Assembly: GCA_030148165.1 (NCBI GenBank)
Contig: JASBTZ010000003.1
Coordinates: 868,001 to 932,000, forward strand
DNA length: 64,000 bases
Reading direction: 5' to 3'
Source: Bacteroidota bacterium
GTDB taxonomy: Bacteria > Bacteroidota > Bacteroidia > Flavobacteriales_D > Crocinitomicaceae
Numbering within the stretch: the first letter of the stretch is position 1; each line of letters starts with the position of its first letter. The notes below the pieces were generated by a model. That model was not told the origin of the DNA, made no database searches, and worked only from the letters and a program-made list of their open reading frames with translations. The position numbers and the translations under genes were made by a program. Shown here in pieces: positions 35,719 to 44,921 of this stretch.

Positions 35719-37956
35719 CTAATTTTCAAGGTGCTTCGCAAGTGCATTATTATAGACCTCCTTAGCTTCTGCTATAAATCCGTAATGTTCGTCGTCGATC
35801 ATCATCTTCCCTTGGGTAACGTGTCCCAATAATGTATAGCTGATTCCAGACTCCATCATGGATTCAATAAATTCGTCTTCCTGATCCTCATTAACTGTTA
35901 CTACTACTCTTCCCTGACCTTCTCCAAACAGGAACGCGTCTTCACGAACTTCGCTGTCGGTAACAATGTCAAATCCAAGATCTCCAGGCATTGCCATTTC
36001 TGCTAAAGTAATGAACAATCCGCCATCAGATACATCATGTGCTGCATTAATCAGTTGATCCTGTATCAATCCTTTTACCACCTGCTGCATTTTAAATTCT
36101 TCTTCCAGGTTAAAATATGGAGCTGGTGATTTTTTAATTCCATGATATGAAACCAAATATTCGGATGAAGAAATATCGTCATATGATTGACCGATAATAA
36201 AGATCAGATCTCCCTTTGATTTGAAATCAAGCGTCATCATTTTTGACTTATCACTAATGATTCCGATCATTCCTATTGTCGGGGTAGGGAAAACAGGAAT
36301 TTCTTTACCATCCTTCACGGTCTGATTATAGAATGAAACGTTTCCTCCCGTAACAGGTGTTTCAAACTTGCGACAAGCTGCTGACATTCCTTTAATTGCT
36401 CCAACAAATTGCCAATAAGATTCAGGGTTATAAGGGTTGCCAAAATTGAGACAATTTGTAATTGCGCTCGGTTCACCACCGGCACATGTTATATTTCTTG
36501 CTGCTTCGGAAACGGCAATTGAAGTTCCTATTTCTGGATCTGCGTTTACATAGCGTGAATTGCAATCAACTGTCATTGCCAATGCCCGGTTTGTTCCTTT
36601 CAAATTAACTACTCCCGCATCCGAAGGTTTGTTCGTGGTCATATTTACCGTTCCAACCATAGAGTCATACTGCTCATACACCCATTTCTTAGAAGCAATA
36701 TTCGGGTGTGCCATTAATTTAAAGGCAACTTCTTTCAGGTCTTCGGGTTGTTCAACATCATCAATGTTAAACTTCTTATACTCCTGATAGTAAGCCGGCT
36801 CTTTATATTCTCTTTCGTAGATCGGAGCTCCTCCGCCAAGAACCAAGGATTCTGCGGGAACATCACCAACTAACTCCCCACCTGCATAATACAGTATACG
36901 TCCAGTATCTGTCACATGACCGATTTCTTCAGCGTGTAAATCCCACTTGTCGAAGATGTCTTTAACGATCTGTTCTTTTCCTTTTTCAACTACTACAAGC
37001 ATTCGCTCCTGCGATTCAGAAAGGAGAATCTCGTATGGAAGCATATTATCCTGACGTGTTGGAACCTTATCGAGATCAATCTCCATACCAACGCCACCTG
37101 CAGCACTCATTTCACAAGTTGAACAAGTTATTCCAGCTGCGCCCATATCTTGCATTCCAACAATAGCATCCGTTTCAGAAAGCTCCATAGTCGCTTCGAG
37201 TAACAGCTTTTCCATAAACGGATCTCCTACCTGTACGGAAGGAAGATCATTTGCTGATTCTTCTGTAATATCTTTCGAGGCAAATGCAGCTCCCGCGATT
37301 CCGTCTTTACCGGTTGAAGAACCAACAATAAATACCGGGTTACCGGGACCACTTGCGGTAGCTGAGATAACTTTCTTCGTATCAATGATTCCTGCTGAGA
37401 AAGCGTTAACTAGGGGATTCGTATTGTAAGATTCATCAAAGAAAACTTCTCCTCCAACGATCGGAATCCCGAATGAATTTCCGTAATCGCCTATCCCCTT
37501 AACTACACCTTTGACCAGCCATTTAGTACGTTCCAAATCGATGTTACCAAAACGCAACGAGTTCAATTGAGCAATTGGTCTGGCTCCCATCGTAAAGATA
37601 TCCCTGTTAATTCCGCCTACCCCTGTAGCAGCTCCCTGATAAGGCTCGAGCGCACTCGGGTGATTATGTGATTCTATTTTAAAGACACAACCTACTCCTT
37701 CTCCGATATCCACCAAACCGGCATTCTCCTCTCCGGCTTTAACCAACATACGCGGTCCATCCTTCGGAAGTTGTTTCAACCAGAAGATCGAGTTCTTATA
37801 TGAACAGTGCTCCGACCACATAACAGAGTATATAGCTGTTTCTGTGAAGTTCGGCGTGCGTCCCAGAATACCTTTTATCATTTCAAATTCTTCGGGTAAT
37901 AGACCCAACTCTACCGCTTGTTCCAGGCTTGCCGTTTGTTGTGCTGTACTTTCCAT
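35719..37956 (-). CDS. purL: Phosphoribosylformylglycinamidine synthase subunit PurL
   Basis: 745 residues by the start chosen here: the short, Bacillus-type PurL that needs separate PurS and PurQ partners. It converts FGAR to FGAM in purine synthesis. Motifs include SEHCSYKNS, the ESHNHPSALEPYQGAATGVGG loop, and the second AIRS-like half from about 400 (GTSIAVSEAARNITCAGGEP). The ATG at codon 9 of the longest frame is preferred because a -7 promoter element (TAAATTTG, minus strand) lies 22-29 bases upstream of it, on top of the more distal ATG. It is the first gene of purL-DUF4290-murA-tlpA. purS and purQ are not in the window. Confidence 0.96.
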   Translation of the reverse strand: MESTAQQTASLEQAVELGLLPEEFEMIKGILGRTPNFTETAIYSVMWSEHCSYKNSIFWLKQLPKDGPRMLVKAGEENAGLVDIGEGVGCVFKIESHNHPSALEPYQGAATGVGGINRDIFTMGARPIAQLNSLRFGNIDLERTKWLVKGVVKGIGDYGNSFGIPIVGGEVFFDESYNTNPLVNAFSAGIIDTKKVISATASGPGNPVFIVGSSTGKDGIAGAAFASKDITEESANDLPSVQVGDPFMEKLLLEATMELSETDAIVGMQDMGAAGITCSTCEMSAAGGVGMEIDLDKVPTRQDNMLPYEILLSESQERMLVVVEKGKEQIVKDIFDKWDLHAEEIGHVTDTGRILYYAGGELVGDVPAESLVLGGGAPIYEREYKEPAYYQEYKKFNIDDVEQPEDLKEVAFKLMAHPNIASKKWVYEQYDSMVGTVNMTTNKPSDAGVVNLKGTNRALAMTVDCNSRYVNADPEIGTSIAVSEAARNITCAGGEPSAITNCLNFGNPYNPESYWQFVGAIKGMSAACRKFETPVTGGNVSFYNQTVKDGKEIPVFPTPTIGMIGIISDKSKMMTLDFKSKGDLIFIIGQSYDDISSSEYLVSYHGIKKSPAPYFNLEEEFKMQQVVKGLIQDQLINAAHDVSDGGLFITLAEMAMPGDLGFDIVTDSEVREDAFLFGEGQGRVVVTVNEDQEDEFIESMMESGISYTLLGHVTQGKMMIDDEHYGFIAEAKEVYNNALAKHLEN

Positions 37957-37977
37957 AAAGTTTGTTGTATTGAGCCA

Positions 37978-37985
37978 CAAATTTA
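37978..37985 (-). promoter_or_regulatory. Probable -7 promoter element for purL operon
   Basis: Minus-strand TAAATTTG matches TAnnTTTG and predicts transcription starting just before the purL ATG at 37956. No clear -33 element was found. Confidence 0.45.
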
Positions 37986-38111
37986 CACATAATTATACTC
38001 CCGCTTAGCTGAAAAAAGACAGAAAAATAAACAAGATGTGAACATTGCATTAAAACTACAACCAAATCCGGATTTCTTACGTCCTATAGGATAGAACTCC
38101 AATTAATCACT

Positions 38112-38759
38112 ATGAGAATTGTAATCTTATCGATTATCGTGCTTGCATTAATAATGTCGTGCAAAAAAGATCAGGTTGAACCCGAACCAGAACCACAGGT
38201 AACATTCTATACGATCACTGCTGGCCAATCGGGAGCAGGATTTTCAGTAACAACCAACACAAACCCAAACTCATTCAATGTTAACTACGACTCATTGAAT
38301 CTATACGGAGTTGGCTATGATTCCATTGATATTAATCTCGATGGATCATTTGATTTGTTTTTTGAACTTAATGTGATCAACCCGGACAGTATGCACTTGA
38401 TTACCGGAGTACCGAATCCAATGCCAAGTCTAATGGTCTATAGTTATGATTCCTTTGAAAGCATATTACTAGAAGATGCCGTTCCTATTGGCATGGGCGG
38501 ATATAACTATTATGAATATGCGGATACCCTGGCATCCGGCATGGTCATTTCTTCCGGTGATAATTGGAAGTCACTCATTACTCCCGGACTTGCTATGTGG
38601 TTGGAAGCTCCTGCAGGAGGAAGTCAAAATAACGGACCCTGGGGAGGCGGTTATGACGGTTATATGGCTGTACGCTTTAATGGAAAATACGGTTGGGTGC
38701 ACATTGATTGTACCAATAGCAATGACCCGCTAATTATGGGTTACGCAATTGAAAACTGA
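38112..38759 (+). CDS. Putative lipoprotein
   Basis: 215 residues with a lipoprotein signal (LALIMSC, lipidation cysteine at about residue 17), followed by a KKDQ segment and a short Pro/Glu linker (EPEPEPQ). The mature part is Gly/Asn/Asp-rich and beta-type, with DINLDGSFDLFFELN resembling a calcium-loop repeat found in surface proteins of Bacteroidota. No enzyme motif was seen. It is divergent from purL and is followed by the lpdA promoter, so it is probably a single-gene unit. Confidence 0.75.
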   Translation: MRIVILSIIVLALIMSCKKDQVEPEPEPQVTFYTITAGQSGAGFSVTTNTNPNSFNVNYDSLNLYGVGYDSIDINLDGSFDLFFELNVINPDSMHLITGVPNPMPSLMVYSYDSFESILLEDAVPIGMGGYNYYEYADTLASGMVISSGDNWKSLITPGLAMWLEAPAGGSQNNGPWGGGYDGYMAVRFNGKYGWVHIDCTNSNDPLIMGYAIEN

Positions 38760-38826
38760 TATAACATCCGGATAAACGCCCGAATAGTAAGACTCAGAAG
38801 AGATCTTGTTCTCAATTAATAATGAC

Positions 38827-38856
38827 TTGTCCTTTATCGATAATTAGTTAAATTCG
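38827..38856 (+). promoter_or_regulatory. Candidate promoter for lpdA
   Basis: TTG at 38827-38829 and TAAATTCG at 38849-38856, 19 bases apart, fit the Bacteroidota -33/-7 layout with one mismatch in the -7 element. The ATG follows 22 bases later. Confidence 0.45.
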
Positions 38857-38878
38857 CAGTTACCAAAATTCGAATTTT

Positions 38879-40270
38879 ATGAGTTACGATATTATAGTAT
38901 TAGGAAGTGGACCAGGTGGTTATGTAGCTGCAATCAGAGCTTCACAGCTTGGTTTGAAAACGGCCATTGTCGAAAGAGAAAGTCTGGGAGGTATTTGCTT
39001 AAACTGGGGGTGTATCCCGACAAAAGCACTACTGAAAAGTGCCAACGTATTTGAATATCTGACTCATGCAGAAGATTACGGAATTAAGGTTAAGGATGCT
39101 GTGGCCGACTTCGATGGAATGGTTAAACGTTCACGTGGAGTTGCTGACAAAATGAGTAAAGGGGTTCAGTTCCTAATGAAGAAGAATAAGATCGATGTTC
39201 TAATGGGTACCGGAAAAGTAAAAGCCGGTAAGAAAATCGAAGTCACTGATGATAAAGGTAAAGCGACTGAATACAGTGCTGAAAAAGGTATCATCATTGC
39301 AACAGGGGCGCGATCACGCGAACTACCTAATATTCCACAGGACGGTAAAAAAATCATTGGTTATCGTGAGGCATTAACCCTAGATAAGCTTCCAAAGAAA
39401 ATGGTGGTTGTAGGATCAGGTGCGATCGGTGTTGAATTCGCTTATTTCTACAATACGATCGGAGTTGAGGTTACCGTAGTCGAATATTTGGACACAATTG
39501 TTCCGGTTGAAGATACGGAAGTATCAAAACAGTTGGAAAAATCATTCAAGAAGGCAGGCATCAAAGTAATGACCGGATCTTCAGTTGAAAGTGTTGACAC
39601 AAAAGGAAAGTCATGTAAAGTGACTGTGAAAACAAGTAAAGGTGAAGAAAGTATTGAATGCGACGTTGTTCTTTCTGCGGTTGGAATTACTCCTAACATT
39701 GAAAACATCGGACTTGAGGACGTTGGTATTGTAACGGATAAAGGCAGAATCATAGTCAATGATTACTATCAAACAAATATCCCAGGATATTATGCGATAG
39801 GAGATGTATTGCCAAATCAGGCTTTAGCGCACGTTGCATCAGCTGAAGGAATTATTTGCGTAGAAAAGATCGCTGGTCACCATCCGGAGCCATTGGATTA
39901 TGGAAATATTCCGGGTTGTACGTATTGTTCTCCCGAGGTTGCAAGTGTTGGAATGACCGAACGAGCTGCGAAAGAAGCAGGTATCGATATCAAAATAGGT
40001 AAATTTCCGTTCTCCGCTTCAGGAAAAGCAAGTGCTGCGGGTGCAAATGACGGATTTGTTAAACTGATTTTTGATGCGAAATACGGAGAGCTACTCGGTG
40101 GACATATGATCGGAGCAAATGTTACCGAAATGATAGCAGAGATCGTTGCGATCCGAAAACTGGAAACAACCGGTGAGGACCTTATCAAGACTGTACACCC
40201 GCACCCAACCATGTCAGAAGCGATTATGGAAGCGGCAGCGGCAGCTTACGATGAGGTGATTCACTTGTAA
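38879..40270 (+). CDS. lpdA: Dihydrolipoyl dehydrogenase (E3)
   Basis: 463 residues: an FAD-binding Rossmann start (VLGSGPGGYVAAIRA), the redox disulfide C40/C45 (GGICLNWGCIPTKAL), a central NAD-binding region (VVGSGAIGVEFAYF) and the C-terminal dimer domain with the active-site HPHPTMSEAIMEA. It reoxidises dihydrolipoyl groups of 2-oxoacid dehydrogenases or the glycine cleavage system. No E1/E2 genes are adjacent. It has its own promoter-like element and ends with a strong terminator, so it is probably monocistronic. Confidence 0.97.
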   Translation: MSYDIIVLGSGPGGYVAAIRASQLGLKTAIVERESLGGICLNWGCIPTKALLKSANVFEYLTHAEDYGIKVKDAVADFDGMVKRSRGVADKMSKGVQFLMKKNKIDVLMGTGKVKAGKKIEVTDDKGKATEYSAEKGIIIATGARSRELPNIPQDGKKIIGYREALTLDKLPKKMVVVGSGAIGVEFAYFYNTIGVEVTVVEYLDTIVPVEDTEVSKQLEKSFKKAGIKVMTGSSVESVDTKGKSCKVTVKTSKGEESIECDVVLSAVGITPNIENIGLEDVGIVTDKGRIIVNDYYQTNIPGYYAIGDVLPNQALAHVASAEGIICVEKIAGHHPEPLDYGNIPGCTYCSPEVASVGMTERAAKEAGIDIKIGKFPFSASGKASAAGANDGFVKLIFDAKYGELLGGHMIGANVTEMIAEIVAIRKLETTGEDLIKTVHPHPTMSEAIMEAAAAAYDEVIHL

Positions 40271-40290
40271 GAAACAGATAAATTTGACGA

Positions 40291-40319
40291 AGCGTCGGAT
40301 TCAATCCGACGCTTTTTTT
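40291..40319 (+). terminator. Intrinsic terminator after lpdA, abutting next start codon
   Basis: A perfect 10-bp stem AGCGTCGGAT / ATCCGACGCT with a 3-base loop is followed by T7. The T tract runs directly into the ATG (40320) of the glycosyltransferase gene. Confidence 0.92.
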
Positions 40320-41303
40320 ATGCCAATGCTTAGCATTATCATGCCATACAAAAACGCGGAACAGTGGATTGAGGAAACGCTTCAATCCATTATATCGCAG
40401 TCGTTTACTGATTGGGAACTCATTGCCATTGATGATCATTCAACAGATTCTACAAGATCCATCCTTGAAAAACACAGTCACGAGGATGAAAGAATAAAAA
40501 CGGTATCTAATCCAGGAAATGGAATTATTCCTGCTCTTCAGGAGGGCTTGGACAGAAGTAATGGGACATATATTACTCGAATGGATGCGGATGACATGAT
40601 GCCGGCAGGTCGACTAGAAACAATGGTCAATAAAATTGCTTCTTCAAAATCAAAAACAATTATAACAGGTAAAGTCCATTATTTCAGTGATAAAGAAATA
40701 TCGTCGGGTTATAAAAAGTATCAAAACTGGTTAAATGAACGTGTTGAACAAGAGGATCACTTCAAACATCTCTATCGTGAATGTGTCATTGCTTCTCCAA
40801 ACTGGATTGCCCGCAAACAGGATCTGATCGATGCTATGATTTTTGATAAGCTGGAATACCCGGAAGATTATAGTATGGTCTTCCTTTGGTTCGCTAATGG
40901 TTTTGAAATCGCTTCTCTAAGCGAAGTTACACTTCATTGGAGGGAGCACCCTAAGCGAACCTCTCGAAACTCGGAAGTCTATGATCAGAAGTCGTTCTTT
41001 CATCTAAAATTAAAATGGTTTGAACAATTGAATTTGTCTAAAGCTACATCTGTAGGCGTATTTGGTGCCGGGAAAAAAGGAAAACTCGTTATTGACCAAC
41101 TACACGATAAAGTTCAATTATCCTGGTACGACTTGAATCATGATCAGTACAATACTAAGGTTTCAGGGTATGACATTCAAACCCCTAATAAGGTTGACGA
41201 TGATCTTCTATTAATCGCTGTTTATCCGGATAATCCGAATTCCGTAATAGACTTCATTGAAAAAAAGGGTTACGAAATAGGCGAAAATGCCTGGTTCGTT
41301 TAG
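40320..41303 (+). CDS. Family 2 glycosyltransferase with extra C-terminal domain
   Basis: 327 residues from the first plausible ATG. The N-terminal GT-A domain has the family-2 start MLSIIMPYKNAEQWI, the IAIDDHSTDST motif and the metal site DADD (89-92). The last about 84 residues form a separate Rossmann-like segment with GAGKKG (249-254), which may bind a nucleotide or sugar nucleotide; such an addition is unusual. An in-frame upstream ATG would start inside the terminator stem and is rejected; a start two codons later (MLSIIMPY) is equally possible. The gene directly follows the lpdA terminator and is convergent with the outer-membrane protein gene. Confidence 0.88.
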   Translation: MPMLSIIMPYKNAEQWIEETLQSIISQSFTDWELIAIDDHSTDSTRSILEKHSHEDERIKTVSNPGNGIIPALQEGLDRSNGTYITRMDADDMMPAGRLETMVNKIASSKSKTIITGKVHYFSDKEISSGYKKYQNWLNERVEQEDHFKHLYRECVIASPNWIARKQDLIDAMIFDKLEYPEDYSMVFLWFANGFEIASLSEVTLHWREHPKRTSRNSEVYDQKSFFHLKLKWFEQLNLSKATSVGVFGAGKKGKLVIDQLHDKVQLSWYDLNHDQYNTKVSGYDIQTPNKVDDDLLLIAVYPDNPNSVIDFIEKKGYEIGENAWFV

Positions 41304-41305
41304 AT

Positions 41306-42034
41306 CTATTTGTATCCGATACCAACCTTGAGACCCATATTAAACACATAACGCGCACCTGAACTAAGATCGGTCACCCAAATATTTTCATTTTGCTGCG
41401 TTACATCATTCCATTGGGTAGTCGCATAACCATCAAAAATTTCCTGATAGCCAATCCCCATACCGGTATAGAAGTCCAGAGAGAATGAGTTTGACACCCA
41501 TAATTGATAGCCAAAATTGAAATAAAAGTTCAACTGTTGCTCACTTCCTTCCAAATCATCAAGAAGACCGGATATTTCAGAAACCCGGAAATTGTAGAGA
41601 CGGTATTTTAATACAGGTGCTACATAAAATCGATTCAGTGCTTCAGTCTCATCCAGCGGATAATAGCGATAGGACGCACCTAGCAGAAACCCTAAGCCGC
41701 TTTCTCTCTGAGTATTTAAACCTAAGCTATTCCAGTAATGATTGTCGACATCACCTAATCCTATTTCAGAAATAGTAGGACCAAACTCAAGATCCAGTGA
41801 TCCCTTAATGCTCAATTGCCGTTCAAAGCCGAAGTTGATCTCTCCTGCAAACATGCTCAGCGGAGCAAATTTAATAACCCGTGTGTTATCATTCAGCTTG
41901 ATTTCTCTTTCAGGCTTCTGCCTTTTATATCCTTTTAATTCAGATTTATCGATGATAATAATTTCCTCCTGAGCAAATGTGGAGACGGTTAAAAGTAGAC
42001 CGAGGATTAGATTAAATGCTTTCATAATTTTCAT
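41306..42034 (-). CDS. Putative outer-membrane beta-barrel protein
   Basis: 242 residues with a signal peptide (ending TFAQ, about residue 21) and a body of alternating strands ending SGARYVFNMGLKVGIGYK, a typical barrel C-terminus. Repeated Tyr/Phe/Gly strands (FYVAPVLKYRLYNFRV, FYFNFGYQLWV) suggest an 8-strand barrel. It is the last gene of the minus-strand nuclease/nucleotidase group, 44 bases after the metallophosphoesterase. It could be a small porin for the products, but this is inference. The real start may be 9 bases downstream (MKAFNLILGL). Confidence 0.72.
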   Translation of the reverse strand: MKIMKAFNLILGLLLTVSTFAQEEIIIIDKSELKGYKRQKPEREIKLNDNTRVIKFAPLSMFAGEINFGFERQLSIKGSLDLEFGPTISEIGLGDVDNHYWNSLGLNTQRESGLGFLLGASYRYYPLDETEALNRFYVAPVLKYRLYNFRVSEISGLLDDLEGSEQQLNFYFNFGYQLWVSNSFSLDFYTGMGIGYQEIFDGYATTQWNDVTQQNENIWVTDLSSGARYVFNMGLKVGIGYK

Positions 42035-42078
42035 TTGTTATCTGTAGTAACGTTTTTATAAATGAAATAGTTGAAATT

Positions 42079-42981
42079 TTATTGTACTAACAAAGATTCT
42101 TTTTTTGAAAAGCATTGTTTGTCAAATTCAAAATCCACCCTTCCGAGATTTACACCAGCCCACCCGACCTGATTTACAAGAACCGTGTTCCCTTCTTTGT
42201 TTGAAACTTCAGACGGTTTATCGAGAAAAGTATGTGTGTGTCCTCCAATAATCATATGAATGCCGGAAGTGTTAGCTGCCAATAGCAGGTCTGACATTCG
42301 TTTATCATCCTTATAAGAATATCCCAAATGAGACAGGCAGATGATAAGATCGCAATTTTTCTTTTGTAACTGTTTAACCTGATCCGTAGCTATTTCGATT
42401 GGATCCAGATATTTTGTTTCAAGAAACTTGTTGTCAGGAACGAGTCCTTTTAACTTCACACCCAATCCAAATAATCCAACTTTAATTCCCGCCTTATCGA
42501 TCACCATGTGATCTTGCGTCAGACCGTCGAGTAGTGTGTTTTGAAAATCATAATTCGAACACAGGAAAGGAAACTTGGCATAGGCCTGAGCTTTCTTAAA
42601 GCCATCCATCCCACCATCAAAATCGTGATTTCCCATCGTGGCGGCTTCATATCCCAATTCAGTCATTAATTTCATCTCTAACACGCCGCCAAACTTGTTA
42701 AAATAGGGCGTTCCTTGAAAAATATCTCCGGCATCCACCAAAAGCACATGTTCTTCCTCTACTCTAATCTTTTGAATTAGATCGAAGCGTTTGGCAACGC
42801 CACCTTTACCCGGATACTTAGCATGGTTAGCCGGAAAGGGATCGATATTGGAGTGCGTATCATTCGTATGTAAGATCGTCAATCGCTTATTCGATTGGCT
42901 TTTACTGATAAATGCAGAGGGACCCACCATGGTTCCTCCGGTGATTAATGCCGTACTTTTTATGAATGATCTTCTATCCAT
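42079..42981 (-). CDS. Metallophosphoesterase, 5'-nucleotidase N-terminal domain, Tat-exported
   Basis: 300 residues of the calcineurin-like, UshA-type N-terminal domain. Metal-binding motifs: HTNDTHS (about 38-44), VDAGDIFQG, GNHDFDGG and GGHTHTF. The N-terminus MDRRSFIKSTALITGG is a twin-arginine (Tat) signal, so the enzyme is folded, probably with its metals, before export to the periplasm. The C-terminal specificity domain normally fused to it is absent and is encoded by the preceding gene. Its ATG overlaps that gene's stop by one base (TAATG). Likely activity: hydrolysis of nucleotide phosphate esters. Confidence 0.93.
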   Translation of the reverse strand: MDRRSFIKSTALITGGTMVGPSAFISKSQSNKRLTILHTNDTHSNIDPFPANHAKYPGKGGVAKRFDLIQKIRVEEEHVLLVDAGDIFQGTPYFNKFGGVLEMKLMTELGYEAATMGNHDFDGGMDGFKKAQAYAKFPFLCSNYDFQNTLLDGLTQDHMVIDKAGIKVGLFGLGVKLKGLVPDNKFLETKYLDPIEIATDQVKQLQKKNCDLIICLSHLGYSYKDDKRMSDLLLAANTSGIHMIIGGHTHTFLDKPSEVSNKEGNTVLVNQVGWAGVNLGRVDFEFDKQCFSKKESLLVQ

Positions 42982-43682
42982 TATTTATCTTTAATTCTTT
43001 CTTCATCCGAGTATACGAGTGTTTCCTGTTCTTTCGCTACCTCAATAAACAAGTCGCGCAATAAGATATCAGCATATCGAAATTCAATTCGGTCCTGAAA
43101 AAAGTCCATACGATCTCCCCCATTCATCAGATAATCGGAAGTTATCACCCAAAAAGATTCACTCAGCTGACCTTCATCCAATTCAAGTTTACCGTTATTC
43201 ATTGTAGCACCGGCAATTGGTTCTCCTCCACTTTCCGCCAGATATGCTTGAATTTTGGCTAAAGTACCGGATGGCAACTTAACCCAGACCACATCATTAT
43301 CGAAAGGCATTAGCTTATAGATGTCCCCAACGGTAACATCTCCTTTATTAATCGGATTTCGAAGTCCTCCCACATTCAAGAGAACCATCACCGGCTCTTT
43401 CGTTTCGAATTGTTTCGTCTGATGCGTTCGTACCGCACTGGCTGACCAATTATTTAATGATCCATTAGGACGCCCTTTTGTAAAGTCCTGAAGAGCATAG
43501 GCAATCACCTCATCCATCTCCTGGCTCAGTTCGATCTGATATGGCTTGATTAGGCTATCAATGTGATTATCCGGCATTCCTGCCTGAACAACAGGAATTG
43601 ATTCGCTATGTGCACTTATCTGATAATGAGGCTGACAGGCGAGAACACATAACAGTAATCCTATCAGAATTAATTGCTTCAT
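42981..43682 (-). CDS. 5'-nucleotidase C-terminal domain lipoprotein
   Basis: 233 residues that match only the C-terminal substrate-binding domain of UshA-type 5'-nucleotidases: LNVGGLRNPI, GDVTVGDIYKLMPFDNDVVWVKL and ITSDYLMNGGDRMDFF are recognisable. It has a lipoprotein signal (CVLAC, lipidation cysteine at about residue 16), so it would be membrane-anchored. The catalytic half is the next gene, exported by Tat. The two probably form a complex to make a complete enzyme. It lies 3 bases after a T9SS endonuclease-fold gene. Confidence 0.92.
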   Translation of the reverse strand: MKQLILIGLLLCVLACQPHYQISAHSESIPVVQAGMPDNHIDSLIKPYQIELSQEMDEVIAYALQDFTKGRPNGSLNNWSASAVRTHQTKQFETKEPVMVLLNVGGLRNPINKGDVTVGDIYKLMPFDNDVVWVKLPSGTLAKIQAYLAESGGEPIAGATMNNGKLELDEGQLSESFWVITSDYLMNGGDRMDFFQDRIEFRYADILLRDLFIEVAKEQETLVYSDEERIKDK

Positions 43683-43685
43683 GTT

Positions 43686-44906
43686 TTATTCAATGATCAG
43701 CATTTCAATAGAGACGGCATTTTCCGATTCGACAAGCACGTGGTAAACACCGGGAGAGAGGTCTGCAGTATTCAGAGTAAGCGTCGATGAGTTCATCCCA
43801 TGAATCGAAACCACCTCTTTACCAAGGCCGTCAACAATCGAAACAAATTCAATTTGATAATTAGAGTTCACTTTTACCAACGAGCTAGCGGGATTCGGAT
43901 ATACGTTTACTTCCTGCTCATGCTTTTCTTCTAAACTAAGATCTCCCCCTACTTCCAGTTCCATGTATATCGGAAGATGATCACTCATGTAGTATAGTGC
44001 ATTGATAATATTTGCTGGTTCAGAATTGTTAACAGGACTAATTAACGAACTGTTCCATCTTAGCCCGTCCTGTCCTACTGCCCTATATGAACTTGGAATA
44101 AAGCGTACTCCATTTGCACCATTAACTACATCATCCGAGAACATCATCATATCAAAACGGTCGTCCATCCCTCCGGTGGCTCCTCCGTCGAATGAAGTAG
44201 TTCGCGTACTTTGTGTGAAGTGAATCGCATATGATGGATTATTGTGATAGCTACCCGTTCCAATAGGATCATATAAATTCGCCTGATTTGTCGCAGTCAG
44301 ATTTACATAAGCTTGCTCAGTGCTATAGTATATATTCATATCTCCACCAACAATGGTGTTTTCAGGATTATCTCTGGTTACCAAATAACTTTTTAAGGTA
44401 GCCGTAATCCCCGCTCTTTCCACTTCATCACTCTGGTTGTTTCCAGCTTTCAGGTGAGCTCCGTATACATAAAGATATGCCGTGTCAGAAGCTGCTGTTA
44501 GCCCAGGGTCTTTATAGTATAAAACGTACTCATTGATATCACGCAGCGAAGTTGAAATTTCATTCTGCTCAATAAACCCCAGCTTATTCGTGTTGTAATA
44601 GAGCATGTTTTCTGTGTCAGGTCCATCTACATAATTTGCCGCAGCGTAATAGTTTACACTACCTGTGTTAAGTGCATTATTCAGAATTGATGTTGCTCCG
44701 GTACCACTTGTCAATTCACAAACCACAAAAATATCCGGCTTCATATATTGAACCACTGTTTCCAAATAAGTAATCCTCGAAGAATTAATATTAGGAAACT
44801 TAAGCAGGTTATAATACATCACAGAGATTGTGTCCTCCTGTGCGGATCCTGAAAAAGTGATAATAAGCGCAGCGAGTGTGCCGAATAATTTCTTTGATAA
44901 CTTCAT
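43686..44906 (-). CDS. T9SS-secreted endonuclease/exonuclease/phosphatase family protein
   Basis: 406 residues: signal peptide (about 1-22, ending GSAQ), an EEP (DNase I-like) domain and a type A T9SS sorting domain (about the last 75 residues, from VYPNPASSLVKV). Active-site elements of the EEP fold are visible: SVMYYNLLKFP (Asn), VVCELTSG (Glu), YGAHLKAG (His), VGGDMNIYY (Asp/Asn) and MSDHLPIY (Asp-His). It should be moved to the outside of the cell and cleave phosphodiesters, probably extracellular DNA or RNA. It lies between another EEP-fold gene and the split 5'-nucleotidase. Confidence 0.93.
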   Translation of the reverse strand: MKLSKKLFGTLAALIITFSGSAQEDTISVMYYNLLKFPNINSSRITYLETVVQYMKPDIFVVCELTSGTGATSILNNALNTGSVNYYAAANYVDGPDTENMLYYNTNKLGFIEQNEISTSLRDINEYVLYYKDPGLTAASDTAYLYVYGAHLKAGNNQSDEVERAGITATLKSYLVTRDNPENTIVGGDMNIYYSTEQAYVNLTATNQANLYDPIGTGSYHNNPSYAIHFTQSTRTTSFDGGATGGMDDRFDMMMFSDDVVNGANGVRFIPSSYRAVGQDGLRWNSSLISPVNNSEPANIINALYYMSDHLPIYMELEVGGDLSLEEKHEQEVNVYPNPASSLVKVNSNYQIEFVSIVDGLGKEVVSIHGMNSSTLTLNTADLSPGVYHVLVESENAVSIEMLIIE

Positions 44907-44921
44907 AGTAGTGCCTGCTGA

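Noticed and set aside
42979-42985. The two nucleotidase halves as one frameshifted gene
   Set aside because: The domain order is reversed relative to UshA and each half has its own complete export signal, so they are real separate genes.
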